NCBI GenBank assembly: GCA_963974915.1
Contig: CAXBES010000010.1
Coordinates: 1 to 64,000, forward strand
Reading direction: 5' to 3'
Length of the DNA stretch: 64,000 nt
From: CAXBES01 sp963974915
GTDB lineage: Bacteria; Bacteroidota; Bacteroidia; Flavobacteriales; Flavobacteriaceae
Part shown: positions 34,309 through 43,349 of the stretch, in pieces
Layout: each line of letters begins with the position of its first letter
How positions within the stretch are numbered: the stretch's first letter is position 1
Translations under genes and position numbers: made by a program
Notes under the pieces: generated by a model
What the model saw: only the letters and a program-made list of their open reading frames with translations
What the model was told of the DNA's origin: nothing
Databases searched by the model: none

Positions 34309-35036
34309 TTATTTCTACCGGGTTCTTCGGGATATAGTTTCCAGACCGGTTCACTCTGCCAAACCTGCTTATTCTCAACATCTATTATAGATAACGGACC
34401 CTTAAATGCGGCACCGGTATCTACATTCCATACATTAGCATAATTAACGGGGGTATTACTTCCAATGCGTGTTACCGGAGTATGACCAATATAAATTTCA
34501 TTGAAAAGTTGGAGGCGTTTGGGATATTTTTCATTCTCTTCGGAAAGACTTTTATCTAATCCGCAGACCATTTCCCAAAGAGTTCGATCCCAGTATACCA
34601 GATTGGGGTAATACTCGTATTGGGGCCCTTTCTGATTTGTAAAACCCGCATGAACATATAGATTGTTGTTTGTGTCGATATGATAGTTTTCCAGATTTTC
34701 TAAAAAAGTGATATGCTCTTTTTTTTCTTCTTCGGAAAGATTCGCGTAACTTTTAATACTTGAAACTCCACCGTGGGCTATCCACATGGGATTTTCATTC
34801 TCACCCTTCAGATAGTCGCATAGCAGTTCGTCATGATTCCCTCTCAAGAATATACATTGGTGTTTTTCAGAAAAATTCAGAAGAAAAGAAATTACTTCCG
34901 AAGATTCACTCCAACCATCTACATAATCTCCTAAAAATACAAATTGATCGTTAGAGGAAATGTCTATTTTATTTAAAACCTGAGTCAGTCCTCTAAATCC
35001 GCCGTGTATGTCGCCTACAACTAAAGTTCTACCCAT
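34305..35036 (-). CDS. PPP-type metallophosphatase (serine/threonine phosphatase-like)
   Basis: A 243-residue cytosolic phosphoesterase. Metal-binding motifs are in order: GDIHGGFRGL near the N-terminus, GDYVDGWSES, RGNHDELL, and later the two His motifs YVHAGF and IGHTPV. This set is that of bacterial PPP phosphatases. The ATG at 35036 is used; an upstream TTG adds three residues. It overlaps the zinc-ribbon gene by 8 bp, so translation is probably coupled. It may act on phosphoproteins or on diadenosine tetraphosphate. Confidence 0.88.
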   Translation of the reverse strand: MGRTLVVGDIHGGFRGLTQVLNKIDISSNDQFVFLGDYVDGWSESSEVISFLLNFSEKHQCIFLRGNHDELLCDYLKGENENPMWIAHGGVSSIKSYANLSEEEKKEHITFLENLENYHIDTNNNLYVHAGFTNQKGPQYEYYPNLVYWDRTLWEMVCGLDKSLSEENEKYPKRLQLFNEIYIGHTPVTRIGSNTPVNYANVWNVDTGAAFKGPLSIIDVENKQVWQSEPVWKLYPEEPGRNN

Positions 35037-36159
35037 ATTGTGCAAAAAATATTATGACCACGATCACGAGGATAATAGCCAGTACAAAAAAGAAAATTTT
35101 CCAAAAAGAGTAAGGACGTTGCCCCGAAAGCACGCCAGTTTGTCCGTTGACGAAGAAATTGTATCGCTTGCCGTTGAATTTGTATGCACTAATATAAACG
35201 GGCAGTAAAATATGTTTAAAAGTCTCTTCGCTCAACTTCATTTTTATAGAACTCACTCTTTGTGTATCACCTCCAATATCCCGCATCGCCCATCTTGTTG
35301 CGATGTTCTTGGCCTCTTTATTAGATTCTAAATGACCTTCTTTTAAGGGGATCGTATATTTTTCGGTTACAAAACCCGCTAGAAAACTACTGTCAAATGG
35401 TTGTAAGGATTTTAAGTCCCATAGCGCAACCGATTTAGGGATAATTCCGGAGCGCTGTTTTGAAGCTTTGATCAATGTATCATCTACGAATCCGCTTATA
35501 GAACCACTTACGGGAGTCCAGCGTGTACGTCGTTCCCGGCGGGTTCTTGTAACTGTTTTTCCATTTACTTTTGTCGTGTAAGGAACGTTTACATAATAAT
35601 AATCTCCGCGTTGTCCCGAGTAATCTGCATATAACTGCGCATCGAATGTCCAATAGGGAGAATATAAGCCCTTCGTATTTTGAGGGTCGAGTGCCGCTTT
35701 TTTAAGATTATTTGGTGCAAACCAGAGTCCGTTGACCCACTTTTTAAAAATTTGATGCGCTTTTTTTTGATCAATTTGAAATGGCAAAATTGCCCCCGGA
35801 AGAATCCAATCTTCTTTATAGGCATCTTCAATAATTAGAGGCATACTGCAATACACGCAATGCAGGGATTTGTAGTTTTCTTCAATGTGTTGATTGGCTC
35901 CGCAATTTTTGCAATGCAACATAATGATCTCTTCACTATGTGATTGTGAGCCCATTTCATTGAGGTATGATTTTAGCTCGAGTTCTTCAAAACCGTCTTC
36001 CGAAGGTGCGATCTCTTGAGTATATCCACAATAATCACATTTTAACTCTGTTGTTCCGGGAGCGTATTTCAGTTCTGCACCACAATTGACGCAGGATTTT
36101 TTAAGTTCAGATTTTTGAGAAGCTGTTTCTTGCATAATAGCTGGAACGCTTAGTGTCAT
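35029..36159 (-). CDS. Zinc-ribbon membrane protein (YdjG-like)
   Basis: A 376-residue protein with two CxxC...CxxC zinc ribbons at the N-terminus (CVNCGAELKYAPG, CDYCGYTQE; then CKNCGANQHIE, CVYCSMPLI). A beta-rich central domain (YYYVNVPYTTKVNGKT, RRERRTRWTPVSGSI) follows, and one C-terminal membrane helix (FWKIFFFVLAIILVIVVIIFF). Databases often mislabel such proteins as PriA helicase-like; there is no helicase motif. With the SPFH gene upstream it resembles Bacillus YdjG next to YdjI, linked to PspA-type envelope stress. That parallel is inference. The ATG at 36133-36135 is an alternative start. Confidence 0.78.
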   Translation of the reverse strand: MTLSVPAIMQETASQKSELKKSCVNCGAELKYAPGTTELKCDYCGYTQEIAPSEDGFEELELKSYLNEMGSQSHSEEIIMLHCKNCGANQHIEENYKSLHCVYCSMPLIIEDAYKEDWILPGAILPFQIDQKKAHQIFKKWVNGLWFAPNNLKKAALDPQNTKGLYSPYWTFDAQLYADYSGQRGDYYYVNVPYTTKVNGKTVTRTRRERRTRWTPVSGSISGFVDDTLIKASKQRSGIIPKSVALWDLKSLQPFDSSFLAGFVTEKYTIPLKEGHLESNKEAKNIATRWAMRDIGGDTQRVSSIKMKLSEETFKHILLPVYISAYKFNGKRYNFFVNGQTGVLSGQRPYSFWKIFFFVLAIILVIVVIIFFAQYG

Positions 36160-36200
36160 TTCATTCTATGATTGACAGGGAGAAAACACGCTGAAGGTGA

Positions 36201-36230
36201 TATCTCAGTCGTTCCTCCTTCGAAATGACT
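36201..36230. repeat. Possible REP-like intergenic fragment
   Basis: CTCAGTCGTTCCTCC followed by TTCGAAATGAC resembles short dispersed intergenic repeats seen in Bacteroidetes genomes. Only one copy is in the window, so the call rests on resemblance from memory. Confidence 0.3.
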
Positions 36231-36235
36231 TTAAA

Positions 36236-37375
36236 TTATTGACCCGGTAAAGGTGGGGGTGTATTTCCGCCTAAAAACGCTTTTAATTCTTCCACTTCGT
36301 TAAGAGCAACCCAGTTTTGCATTCCTGCTTTCCATACAAGAGTATCTTTATTGATCGTTCTGTTTGCGAACAAGGCTTTTAACTGGTCATAACCAACCGG
36401 CCCGGCTTGCTGACCATTGGCAGCATAAAAGTATTGTACTGCGGCAGGCATTGGTGGCGGCATTGCTCCGGCTTGCGGTTGCATAGGCATTTGCTGTTGA
36501 CCGCCCATTTGAGGTGACATCATCCCACCCATTTGTTGTGCGAGAACGAAGCCCATTCCCATTCCCATTCCGGCACCTGCAGTACCACCTTCGTTCGCAG
36601 CGGCAGCTTCGATCGCTTTTGCGGTTTTGAATTTGGTCAATTTGTCCAGATCTAATTTGTCTATTCGGCTGTATTCAAAGATCTCCTTTTTGAGGTCTTC
36701 GGGCATTGATACATTTTCGATAAAGAATTTTTCAAGCGAGATACCTACACTTTCAAACTCAGGTTTCATCACATCTTTACAAGTTTCACTTAACTCGGTT
36801 GTATTTGCCGCATATAACTCTATAGGAAGATTGGCTTCTCCAACGGTATCGGTAAAACGAGTTGCTATCAAACTCTTGAGGTGTTCGTTGATCTTGAAAT
36901 TGGTAAAATTATTATCGGTTCCAACAATGTCGATAATAAATTTACCGGCATCGCTTATTCTAAAGGCATAGGTTCCAAAAGCTCTAATTTCAACCAATCC
37001 GAAGCGTTCGTCATTTAATGTAATCGGATTTTTGGTTCCCCATTTCTCGTCGGTGAACAAGTGGGTATTTACAAAATAAACTTCGGCTTTAAACGGACTG
37101 TCGAAACCGTATTTCCAACCTTTTAGTGTTGTTAGAATAGGTAAGTTTTGCGTATTTAAAGTATAAGTTCCGGAGGTGAAGACATCGGCTAACTGACCCT
37201 CATTGATAAATACAGCTGTTTGTCCTTCGCGAACGATTAGTTTTGCGTTGTTTTTAATTTCATTTTGGTATCGCTCAAAACGATGGCAAATGGTATCGTC
37301 TGTATAGTCCAGCCACTCTATAATGTCTATAAATTCGTGGCTTAGTTTTTCTTTTATTTTATCGAAAATTCCCAT
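36236..37375 (-). CDS. SPFH-domain protein with C-terminal GYF_2 domain (YdjI-like)
   Basis: A 379-residue protein. Residues about 40-250 form an SPFH/virion-core-like domain (LIVREGQTAVFINEGQLADV, FGTYAFRISD, FFIENVSMPEDLKKEIFEY). A Gly/Met/Gln/Pro-rich linker (GAGMGMGMGF, then MQPQAGAMPPPMP) leads to a GYF_2 domain at about 315-370 (YFYAANGQQAGPVGYDQL, LVWKAGMQNW). Relatives of Bacillus YdjI work with PspA at the membrane. It lies 76 bp upstream of the zinc-ribbon gene in the same direction. Confidence 0.85.
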   Translation of the reverse strand: MGIFDKIKEKLSHEFIDIIEWLDYTDDTICHRFERYQNEIKNNAKLIVREGQTAVFINEGQLADVFTSGTYTLNTQNLPILTTLKGWKYGFDSPFKAEVYFVNTHLFTDEKWGTKNPITLNDERFGLVEIRAFGTYAFRISDAGKFIIDIVGTDNNFTNFKINEHLKSLIATRFTDTVGEANLPIELYAANTTELSETCKDVMKPEFESVGISLEKFFIENVSMPEDLKKEIFEYSRIDKLDLDKLTKFKTAKAIEAAAANEGGTAGAGMGMGMGFVLAQQMGGMMSPQMGGQQQMPMQPQAGAMPPPMPAAVQYFYAANGQQAGPVGYDQLKALFANRTINKDTLVWKAGMQNWVALNEVEELKAFLGGNTPPPLPGQ

Positions 37376-37433
37376 GAGGTTTCAGGTTTACATGTCTTGA
37401 GGTTTAAAGGTATAAAAATCCAATGAAATAGTT

Positions 37434-38573
37434 TTAAGAATTATACTTCACTTTCCGAAGTATACGAACCGATTCTTTATACAATTGATATATCTCCTTG
37501 CTATAGTTTCTTAAATACGATTTTGCATCTAAGAGTTTCGCTTTCGCTTCCGAAAAATCATTCAGATAACAGATAAGGTAAGTGGCCGGCAATTTTGTTA
37601 GGTCTTTTTTTTCCGAAGGAGTCAGCGATATCCCTTTCTTCAATTTTTCAATTAACGCATTGTTCGAATTGTAGATATGATGTAATGTTTTTTTATTGAA
37701 CTGCGGAGGTTCAAAAATAAGATTGCTCTCAATATGATGCATCCCATTATCGGAAAAGGTGATAATAACTTCCTCCAGCGGATGGTATTTATATTGATTG
37801 TTTAATCCCAGGTGTACATATTCAATAATTTTAAATTCATCATCAGAATAGCTAATACTTACTTCGTCCAATTCCGAATAAAACAAACGCACCTGTTCAT
37901 TGATCAACTCAATATCCACTCTGGAATAATAGGTCTCATTTTTTACCCGCTTCATTTTTCCTGCCCAACAAACAACAAATAGTTCTTTAAACACCTTATA
38001 ATTTGAATCGAGATCTTTGTGCCTATTGTTCAGAAAATCAATAACACCGTCCAAAGTAAGCTCAATATTGTTTTTAGCTTTGTTTTCGATGGCCTGGACA
38101 ATTTCAGAATTCACATCTTTTATTTCTATATCAAAATCCTTGGGCATAGATATACTTCCGTCTCGCATAAAAATGGAACCGCCCCAGTACTTCCAGATAT
38201 TTTTCCTTAGGGAAGTGATTTTTCCGTTGGGACGAATAGTAACCAAACCAACCACCTTATCTGCCGGAAGCTTCGCGAAGGCAACATTTTCATAAATAAT
38301 GAGCGGTGCATTAGTAAGATAGGCATTTACAAGGTTCTGTATTTTACTATCGTCGAAGAAATCGACGCCTCTTATTTCATTTGTTTCGTCTTCAACTCCA
38401 ATTACGATATACGAATTGTTATTTGGGTTGCTATTACTTAAGGCACAGATATGTTTTAGAAACTTTGCCTTTCCCTCTTTAGATCCAAGGTCGATCTTTC
38501 TTTTTTTATCATAGAAACTGCTCTCATCATTATGAGCCAGCAGGTTTTTAATTAAAAGACGTTTATTGATCAT
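37434..38573 (-). CDS. AlbA_2 (Schlafen-like) domain ATP-binding protein
   Basis: A 379-residue cytosolic protein. The N-terminal AlbA_2 domain is recognised from ESSFYDKKRKIDLGSKEGKA, then HICALSNSNPNNNSYIVIGVED, which carries the family's GV(D/E)D strand. The remainder is not recognised and has helical, Lys-rich segments. AlbA_2 proteins include putative transcription regulators and divergent nucleases; the role is unknown. It is 10 bp after the SDR gene and 58 bp before the SPFH gene, all minus strand. Confidence 0.75.
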   Translation of the reverse strand: MINKRLLIKNLLAHNDESSFYDKKRKIDLGSKEGKAKFLKHICALSNSNPNNNSYIVIGVEDETNEIRGVDFFDDSKIQNLVNAYLTNAPLIIYENVAFAKLPADKVVGLVTIRPNGKITSLRKNIWKYWGGSIFMRDGSISMPKDFDIEIKDVNSEIVQAIENKAKNNIELTLDGVIDFLNNRHKDLDSNYKVFKELFVVCWAGKMKRVKNETYYSRVDIELINEQVRLFYSELDEVSISYSDDEFKIIEYVHLGLNNQYKYHPLEEVIITFSDNGMHHIESNLIFEPPQFNKKTLHHIYNSNNALIEKLKKGISLTPSEKKDLTKLPATYLICYLNDFSEAKAKLLDAKSYLRNYSKEIYQLYKESVRILRKVKYNS

Positions 38574-38583
38574 TTAGCTATTT

Positions 38584-39345
38584 CTATTGCATCTGTTTAT
38601 TTACAACGGTTGAGGATGCCTGATCTAAACACATCACTGTTAAATCTGCAATGTTAACATGAGGGGGTCTATTTACTGCAAACCAGATGATTTCTGCAAT
38701 ATCTTCGGCATACAAAGGTGTATAACCCTGATAAACTTTTTCGGCTCTATCTGTATTTCCTTTAAACCTTACTTCGCTAAATTCGGTGGCTACCAAACCG
38801 GGGTTAACAGCTCCTACCTTTATGCCTTTACCATTGAGGTCTAAACGCATTCCGGTCGTTATTGCATCTACGGCATGTTTGCTGGCACAATAAACATTTC
38901 CTTTAGGGTAAACCTCTTTACCGGCTGTAGATCCAATATTAATTATATGTCCGCTGCCCTTTTTTATCATTTTGGGAAGTACAGCTTTACTCACATATAG
39001 CAGTCCCTTCACATTAATATCTAACATGGCGTCCCAATCTTCAATACTTCCTTCATCAATAGTATCTAAACCATGAGCATTTCCTGCATTATTTATAAGA
39101 ATATCTATTTCTGAAAAGGCTTCGGAAAGACCCGAGATCAACTCAAATACTCGTACTTTATTTCTAACATCGAAATTTAGGGTGGTTACTTCTGTTTGAC
39201 TTCGCAATTCGGAAGCTATTGCATCAAGTCGTGCTTGTCGTCTTCCGCAGAGAATTAAACGAATTCCGTTTTTAGCGAATAATCGCGCTGTGGCACGACC
39301 TATTCCACTGGTTGCGCCGGTAATCAAGGCAGTTTTTTGTGTCAT
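38584..39345 (-). CDS. Short-chain dehydrogenase/reductase (YdfG-like)
   Basis: A 253-residue classical SDR. The NADP-binding motif is TGATSGIGRATARLF with a following RR that favours NADPH, the NNAG motif is in ILINNAGNAHGLD, and the catalytic Ser/Tyr/Lys are in IGSTAGKEV and YCASKHAV. The sequence is like YdfG 3-hydroxy acid/serine dehydrogenases. It is the first gene of the minus-strand group that ends with the phosphatase, although its link to those genes may only be position. Confidence 0.9.
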   Translation of the reverse strand: MTQKTALITGATSGIGRATARLFAKNGIRLILCGRRQARLDAIASELRSQTEVTTLNFDVRNKVRVFELISGLSEAFSEIDILINNAGNAHGLDTIDEGSIEDWDAMLDINVKGLLYVSKAVLPKMIKKGSGHIINIGSTAGKEVYPKGNVYCASKHAVDAITTGMRLDLNGKGIKVGAVNPGLVATEFSEVRFKGNTDRAEKVYQGYTPLYAEDIAEIIWFAVNRPPHVNIADLTVMCLDQASSTVVNKQMQ

Positions 39346-39454
39346 TTTTTCTTTTGCTTAAAAGTAGAAATTATCAAAGAGTTTTGGAAGTTAAATTCAT
39401 CATAAATAAGGCGTTAATAATTGTTAATCGGCTGTGGGGATTGCCATATTCATT

Positions 39455-39462
39455 TAGCTTTG
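39455..39462 (+). promoter_or_regulatory. Candidate -7 box for the DUF4382 lipoprotein gene
   Basis: TAGCTTTG is an exact TAnnTTTG match 28 bp before the start codon. A correctly spaced TTG was not found. Confidence 0.5.
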
Positions 39463-39490
39463 TTATTAACAAACATAACTATATAATACG

Positions 39491-40288
39491 ATGAAAAAGA
39501 AAAATTTAAGAATACTTAAGTATAGCCTTTTAATGTTGATCACCTTCGGATTATTTTTATCCTGTAGTGATGATGACAATAATAACGCTAACAACGAAAC
39601 AGCTAGGATGACTGTTAAGCTTACCGACGCCCCAGGTGACTATGAAGCTGTATTCATAGATGTTCAGGAAGTAACAATTAAATATAATGGTGGTCAGGAT
39701 GATGTGAATTTAGGGATCATACAGCCTGGAGTTTACGATTTATTAGAATTAACCGGGGGGATAAATTTATTACTTTTTGATGATGATGTTCCGGCCGGGA
39801 GTATTAGTCAAATTCGGCTGGTTTTAGGAACTAACAATAGCATAGTTGTAGACGGGCAAACATATCCCTTAAACACGCCTAGTGCTCAGCAATCGGGCTT
39901 AAAGGTTCAAGTCAATGAAACTCTGGAGGCAGGAATACTCTACGAGTTTATTCTAGATTTTGATGTGGATAAATCAATTGTAGCTCTTGGAAACGGAGGA
40001 TATAATCTAAAACCTGTTATTCGGGCGAGTACTGAGGCTCAATCGGGAGCAATTTCCGGGGTTGTGTTACCTTTAGGAATACAGACTATGGTTACTGCAG
40101 ATAATGGTATTGATCAAATATCGGCATTTACTAATGAAACGGGAGCATTTGTTTTAAATGGGGTACCGGAGGGTACATACACAGTTACTTTTGAAGCAGA
40201 TGCAACATTACAATTTCCTCCTATTATTGTAGAGGATGTAGAAGTTTCTGTTGGCTCAGTAACTGTACTTGAAACGGTCACATTCTAA
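39491..40288 (+). CDS. DUF4382 lipoprotein with carboxypeptidase-regulatory-like domain
   Basis: A 265-residue lipoprotein with signal SLLMLITFGLFLSC and an Asp/Asn-rich linker. Residues about 38-185 are DUF4382: MTVKLTDAPGDYEAVFIDVQ and NLKPVIRA. The C-terminal 75 residues form an Ig-like carboxypeptidase-regulatory-like domain (GAFVLNGVPEGTYTVTFEA). It is probably surface-exposed; function unknown. A promoter-like -7 box and a strong terminator frame it as a single-gene unit. Confidence 0.85.
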   Translation: MKKKNLRILKYSLLMLITFGLFLSCSDDDNNNANNETARMTVKLTDAPGDYEAVFIDVQEVTIKYNGGQDDVNLGIIQPGVYDLLELTGGINLLLFDDDVPAGSISQIRLVLGTNNSIVVDGQTYPLNTPSAQQSGLKVQVNETLEAGILYEFILDFDVDKSIVALGNGGYNLKPVIRASTEAQSGAISGVVLPLGIQTMVTADNGIDQISAFTNETGAFVLNGVPEGTYTVTFEADATLQFPPIIVEDVEVSVGSVTVLETVTF

Positions 40289-40309
40289 ATACTAGACCAT
40301 AGAATAATA

Positions 40310-40340
40310 AAAAAGGGAAGATAAAAGTCTTCCCTTTTTT
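40310..40340. terminator. Strong bidirectional terminator
   Basis: A tract, GGGAAGA, six bases, TCTTCCC, T tract: a perfect 7-bp GC-containing stem with U tracts on both strands. It separates the DUF4382 gene from the convergent aldo/keto reductase pseudogene. Confidence 0.85.
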
Positions 40341-40342
40341 TA

Positions 40343-41212
40343 TTAGGGAACTTTATGTCCCTGACTTGCCACTAATAATTTAAACCAATCTATTTCCGAT
40401 AGTGAAATGGTAACAGCGTCTACCGCTGCCGAAATTCTTTTGGGTTTGGTGGTTCCAATTACAGGATGAATACGGGCAGGATGTTTCAAGATCCAAGCGA
40501 GTAAAATTTGATCGGTTGTCGCATTGTATTTGTTGGACAGCTCATTTCAGATAGGTTTTAGACGCTGGGTCTGTTCAGTATTTTCTTTAAAAACCTTTCC
40601 TAACGGACTCCAACACATAGGTATAATTTCATGTTGGAGTATATAATTGAATTGCCCATTGAACATCGCCTCGGGCGATGAAAGAGAAAATTGGACTTGG
40701 TTCACCATTACTTCAGATTTAGATGAGATCAATTCGGTTTCCGAAGGAGAGAAATTAGAAACTCCAAACGCTTTGATCTTTCCTTCCGACAGTAACTTAT
40801 CTATCGCTTTGGCAATTTCATCAGGGTGCATTAGCGGACTGGGACGATGCAGCAAGAACAGATCCAGATACGAAGCGTTTAGATCGGAAATAGACTTTTC
40901 GGCGCTCCAAATAATATAGTCGGCGTCGTATTGATAATGTTTTATTTCATTCTTGCGTGTTTCTCCAATGTATTGAATGCCACATTTTGATATGATCTCA
41001 ATATTTTCACGATCAATCCCGCTATGTATAAATGCCTGTCCAAATTCAATTTCGGTAGTATAATCGCCGTAAATATCGGCGTGATCAAAGGAAGTAATAC
41101 CACAACTCAAATTATGATGCATTAACGATATCATTTCTTTCTTCGAAAGTTTTTTACCCCAATCTCCCCAGTTCATACAACCTTGAATAATTCTCGAGAA
41201 CCTGTTTTCCAT
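40343..41212 (-). pseudogene. Aldo/keto reductase interrupted by an in-frame TGA
   Basis: The reading frame from 41212 encodes a YdhF-type aldo/keto reductase: FSRIIQGCMNWGDWG, the catalytic Asp/Tyr region SFDHADIYGDYTTE, LDLFLLHRPSPLM, and GKIKAFGVSNFSPSE. It is stopped after 221 residues by TGA at 40547-40549. The same frame then continues for 67 codons (NELSNKYNATTDQILLAWIL, PVIGTTKPKRI, SLSEIDWF) to TAA at 40343-40345, exactly the expected C-terminus. One codon is thus the only lesion in a 289-codon gene. No selenocysteine signal was looked for in detail, and this site is not a known Sec position, so recent nonsense mutation or a sequencing error is likely. Confidence 0.85.
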
Positions 41213-41332
41213 TTGTTAAAATTTAGGGAATCTAAAGATACAGTTTTGCGATTACAATGCATTGATTGCTCAATATATTGATAACATTTTTTAACCAATT
41301 ATTAACAGGATTTTATGTAATAAATCTCCAAT

Positions 41333-41361
41333 TTGCGTGTCTTTAGTACAGACTAGTTTTT
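41333..41361 (+). promoter_or_regulatory. Candidate promoter of the MoxR/Bat operon
   Basis: TTG (41333-41335), 18 bp, TAGTTTTT (41354-41361) resembles the Bacteroidetes -33/-7 pair, with the last -7 base T instead of G. It ends 17 bp before the moxR-like start. Confidence 0.45.
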
Positions 41362-41378
41362 TTTGAAATAAATAACCT

Positions 41379-42383
41379 ATGGAACAAACAAATACTGCCT
41401 TAGATATTGGCGCATTAAATGAAAAGATTGAAAAGGAAAGTGCCTTTGTTGATATCCTATCCTTAGAAATGAACAAAGTGATCGTGGGGCAGAAGCACAT
41501 GATCGAAAGATTGTTAATTGGTTTATTAGGACAAGGCCATATTTTATTAGAAGGTGTGCCGGGTTTAGCGAAAACTCTGGCTATTAACACCTTGTCTAAA
41601 GCGGTTCATGGTACCTTTAGCAGGATTCAGTTTACACCCGATCTTCTCCCTGCCGATGTAGTGGGTACATTGATCTACAACATGAAATTAAACGATTTCA
41701 GTATTAAAAAAGGACCAATTTTCGCAAATTTCGTACTTGCAGATGAGATTAACCGTGCTCCGGCAAAAGTACAATCGGCTCTCTTAGAGGCGATGCAGGA
41801 AAAGCAAGTTACCATTGGAGAAACAACTTTTACTCTCGATAAACCCTTCTTGGTGATGGCAACTCAAAACCCAATTGAACAAGAAGGAACATATCCGTTA
41901 CCGGAAGCGCAGGTAGACCGTTTTATGTTGAAGACAGTTATCAAATACCCACAGATCGCCGAAGAACAATTAATTATTCGTCAGAACCTCAAGGGAGCCT
42001 ACGAAGAAGTGAATCCGGTAGTGACAATAGAACAGATCCTTAGAGCTCAAAAATCGGTTCGTGAAGTGTATATGGATGAAAAGATAGAGAAATACATTTT
42101 AGATATCATTTTTGCTACGCGAACTCCCGAAAATTATAACCTTTCAGACCTTAAACCTCTTATCAGTTTTGGAGCTTCACCAAGGGGAAGTATTAACTTA
42201 GCAATGGCAGCAAAGTGCTATGCTTTTATAAAGAGAAGAGGGTATGTGATTCCTGAAGACGTGCGAGCTGTAGTGCATGATGTGCTACGTCACCGTATTG
42301 GTATCACCTACGAAGCAGAAGCGGAGAATGTGACTTCTGAAGAAATTATCAATAAGATTGTCAATCAGATAGAAGTACCTTAA
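41379..42383 (+). CDS. MoxR-family AAA+ ATPase
   Basis: A 334-residue chaperone-like ATPase. Walker A is LLEGVPGLAKTLAI, Walker B is VLADEINRAP, and sensor 1 is VMATQNPIEQEGTYPLPEAQ. MoxR proteins work with VWA proteins to mature or assemble complexes, and this one leads the DUF58-Bat cluster. Expected cytosolic, partnering the VWA proteins BatA and BatB at the membrane. Confidence 0.93.
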   Translation: MEQTNTALDIGALNEKIEKESAFVDILSLEMNKVIVGQKHMIERLLIGLLGQGHILLEGVPGLAKTLAINTLSKAVHGTFSRIQFTPDLLPADVVGTLIYNMKLNDFSIKKGPIFANFVLADEINRAPAKVQSALLEAMQEKQVTIGETTFTLDKPFLVMATQNPIEQEGTYPLPEAQVDRFMLKTVIKYPQIAEEQLIIRQNLKGAYEEVNPVVTIEQILRAQKSVREVYMDEKIEKYILDIIFATRTPENYNLSDLKPLISFGASPRGSINLAMAAKCYAFIKRRGYVIPEDVRAVVHDVLRHRIGITYEAEAENVTSEEIINKIVNQIEVP

Positions 42384-42472
42384 TCAGTACAAAGGGTTCA
42401 ATTTACAGTTAGCAGCCTCTTGGCTGTGACTGACAACTAACAACTGATAGCTCTTAACTGCATACTGAAACA

Positions 42473-43339
42473 ATGGATACTAAAGAACTTCTAAAAAAAG
42501 TACGAAAAATTGAAATCAAGACACGTCGCTTGAGCGACCACGTGTTTGGTGGCGAGTATCACAGTACTTTTAAAGGAAGAGGGATGACCTTTAGCGAGGT
42601 ACGCCAATACCAATTTGGGGATGATGTACGTAATATTGATTGGAATGTTACCGCGCGGTATAACGAACCTTTCGTAAAGGTATTTGAAGAGGAGCGTGAA
42701 CTTACCATGATGTTAATGGTAGATATAAGTGGTTCCGAATACTTTGGAACAGATACACAATTCAAGAATGAGATCGTTACTGAAATTGCGGCAACCCTGG
42801 CTTTTTCGGCCATGCAGAATAACGATAAAATAGGATTGATACTGTTTTCTGATGAAATTGAGTTATTTATTCCGCCAAAAAAAGGAAAATCGCATGTACT
42901 CCGAATTATACGTGAGCTTCTGGAATTTCAACCCAACAGTAAAAAGACGGATATCGCACATGCGCTTAAGTATCTCACTAATGTGATGAAGAAAAAGGCA
43001 ATAGTTTTTGTGCTATCAGATTTTATTACTGATGAGTATAAGGATACGCTAAGGATCGTTTCAGGAAAACATGATGTAACCGGAATCCGGGTTTACGACA
43101 GACGCGAAGAAGAGATCCCTAATCTAGGAATGGTGCAAATGCAGGATGAAGAAACGGGAGAACTTATGCTGGTAAATACGGGAGCAAAGAGCGTAAGAAA
43201 TGGTTATCACAGATATTACAGAGAAAGGGTGAATTATTTTAAGGATGCGTTTGCAAAAAGTGGCGCAGGTGCCTTAAGCTGTAGAGTTGATGAAAGTTAT
43301 GTAAAGAAATTACTGGGTTACTTTAAACGAAGAGGATAA
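42473..43339 (+). CDS. DUF58 (VWA-like) protein
   Basis: A 288-residue protein. DUF58 features are GGEYHSTFKGRGMTFSEVR, the RNIDWNVTARYNEP strand, and the MIDAS-like MVDISGSEYFG. Such proteins are coded beside MoxR ATPases as substrates or partners. No membrane segment. It is 90 bp downstream of the ATPase gene, across a short repeat-like leader (CAACTAACAACTGATAG). Confidence 0.9.
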   Translation: MDTKELLKKVRKIEIKTRRLSDHVFGGEYHSTFKGRGMTFSEVRQYQFGDDVRNIDWNVTARYNEPFVKVFEEERELTMMLMVDISGSEYFGTDTQFKNEIVTEIAATLAFSAMQNNDKIGLILFSDEIELFIPPKKGKSHVLRIIRELLEFQPNSKKTDIAHALKYLTNVMKKKAIVFVLSDFITDEYKDTLRIVSGKHDVTGIRVYDRREEEIPNLGMVQMQDEETGELMLVNTGAKSVRNGYHRYYRERVNYFKDAFAKSGAGALSCRVDESYVKKLLGYFKRRG

Positions 43340-43349
43340 TTATTTTTCA

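Noticed and set aside
34199..34381. A 60-residue open frame on the minus strand
   Set aside because: It spans repeat copies, a terminator and the end of the phosphatase gene in another frame, with no coding features.
35029..36159. Primosomal helicase PriA
   Set aside because: Only the zinc ribbons resemble PriA; there are no Walker or helicase motifs and there is a C-terminal membrane helix.
40343..41212. Selenoprotein aldo/keto reductase
   Set aside because: The TGA is not at a catalytic position, no selenocysteine genes are seen, and the residue is near the C-terminus in a variable loop. Nonsense mutation is simpler.
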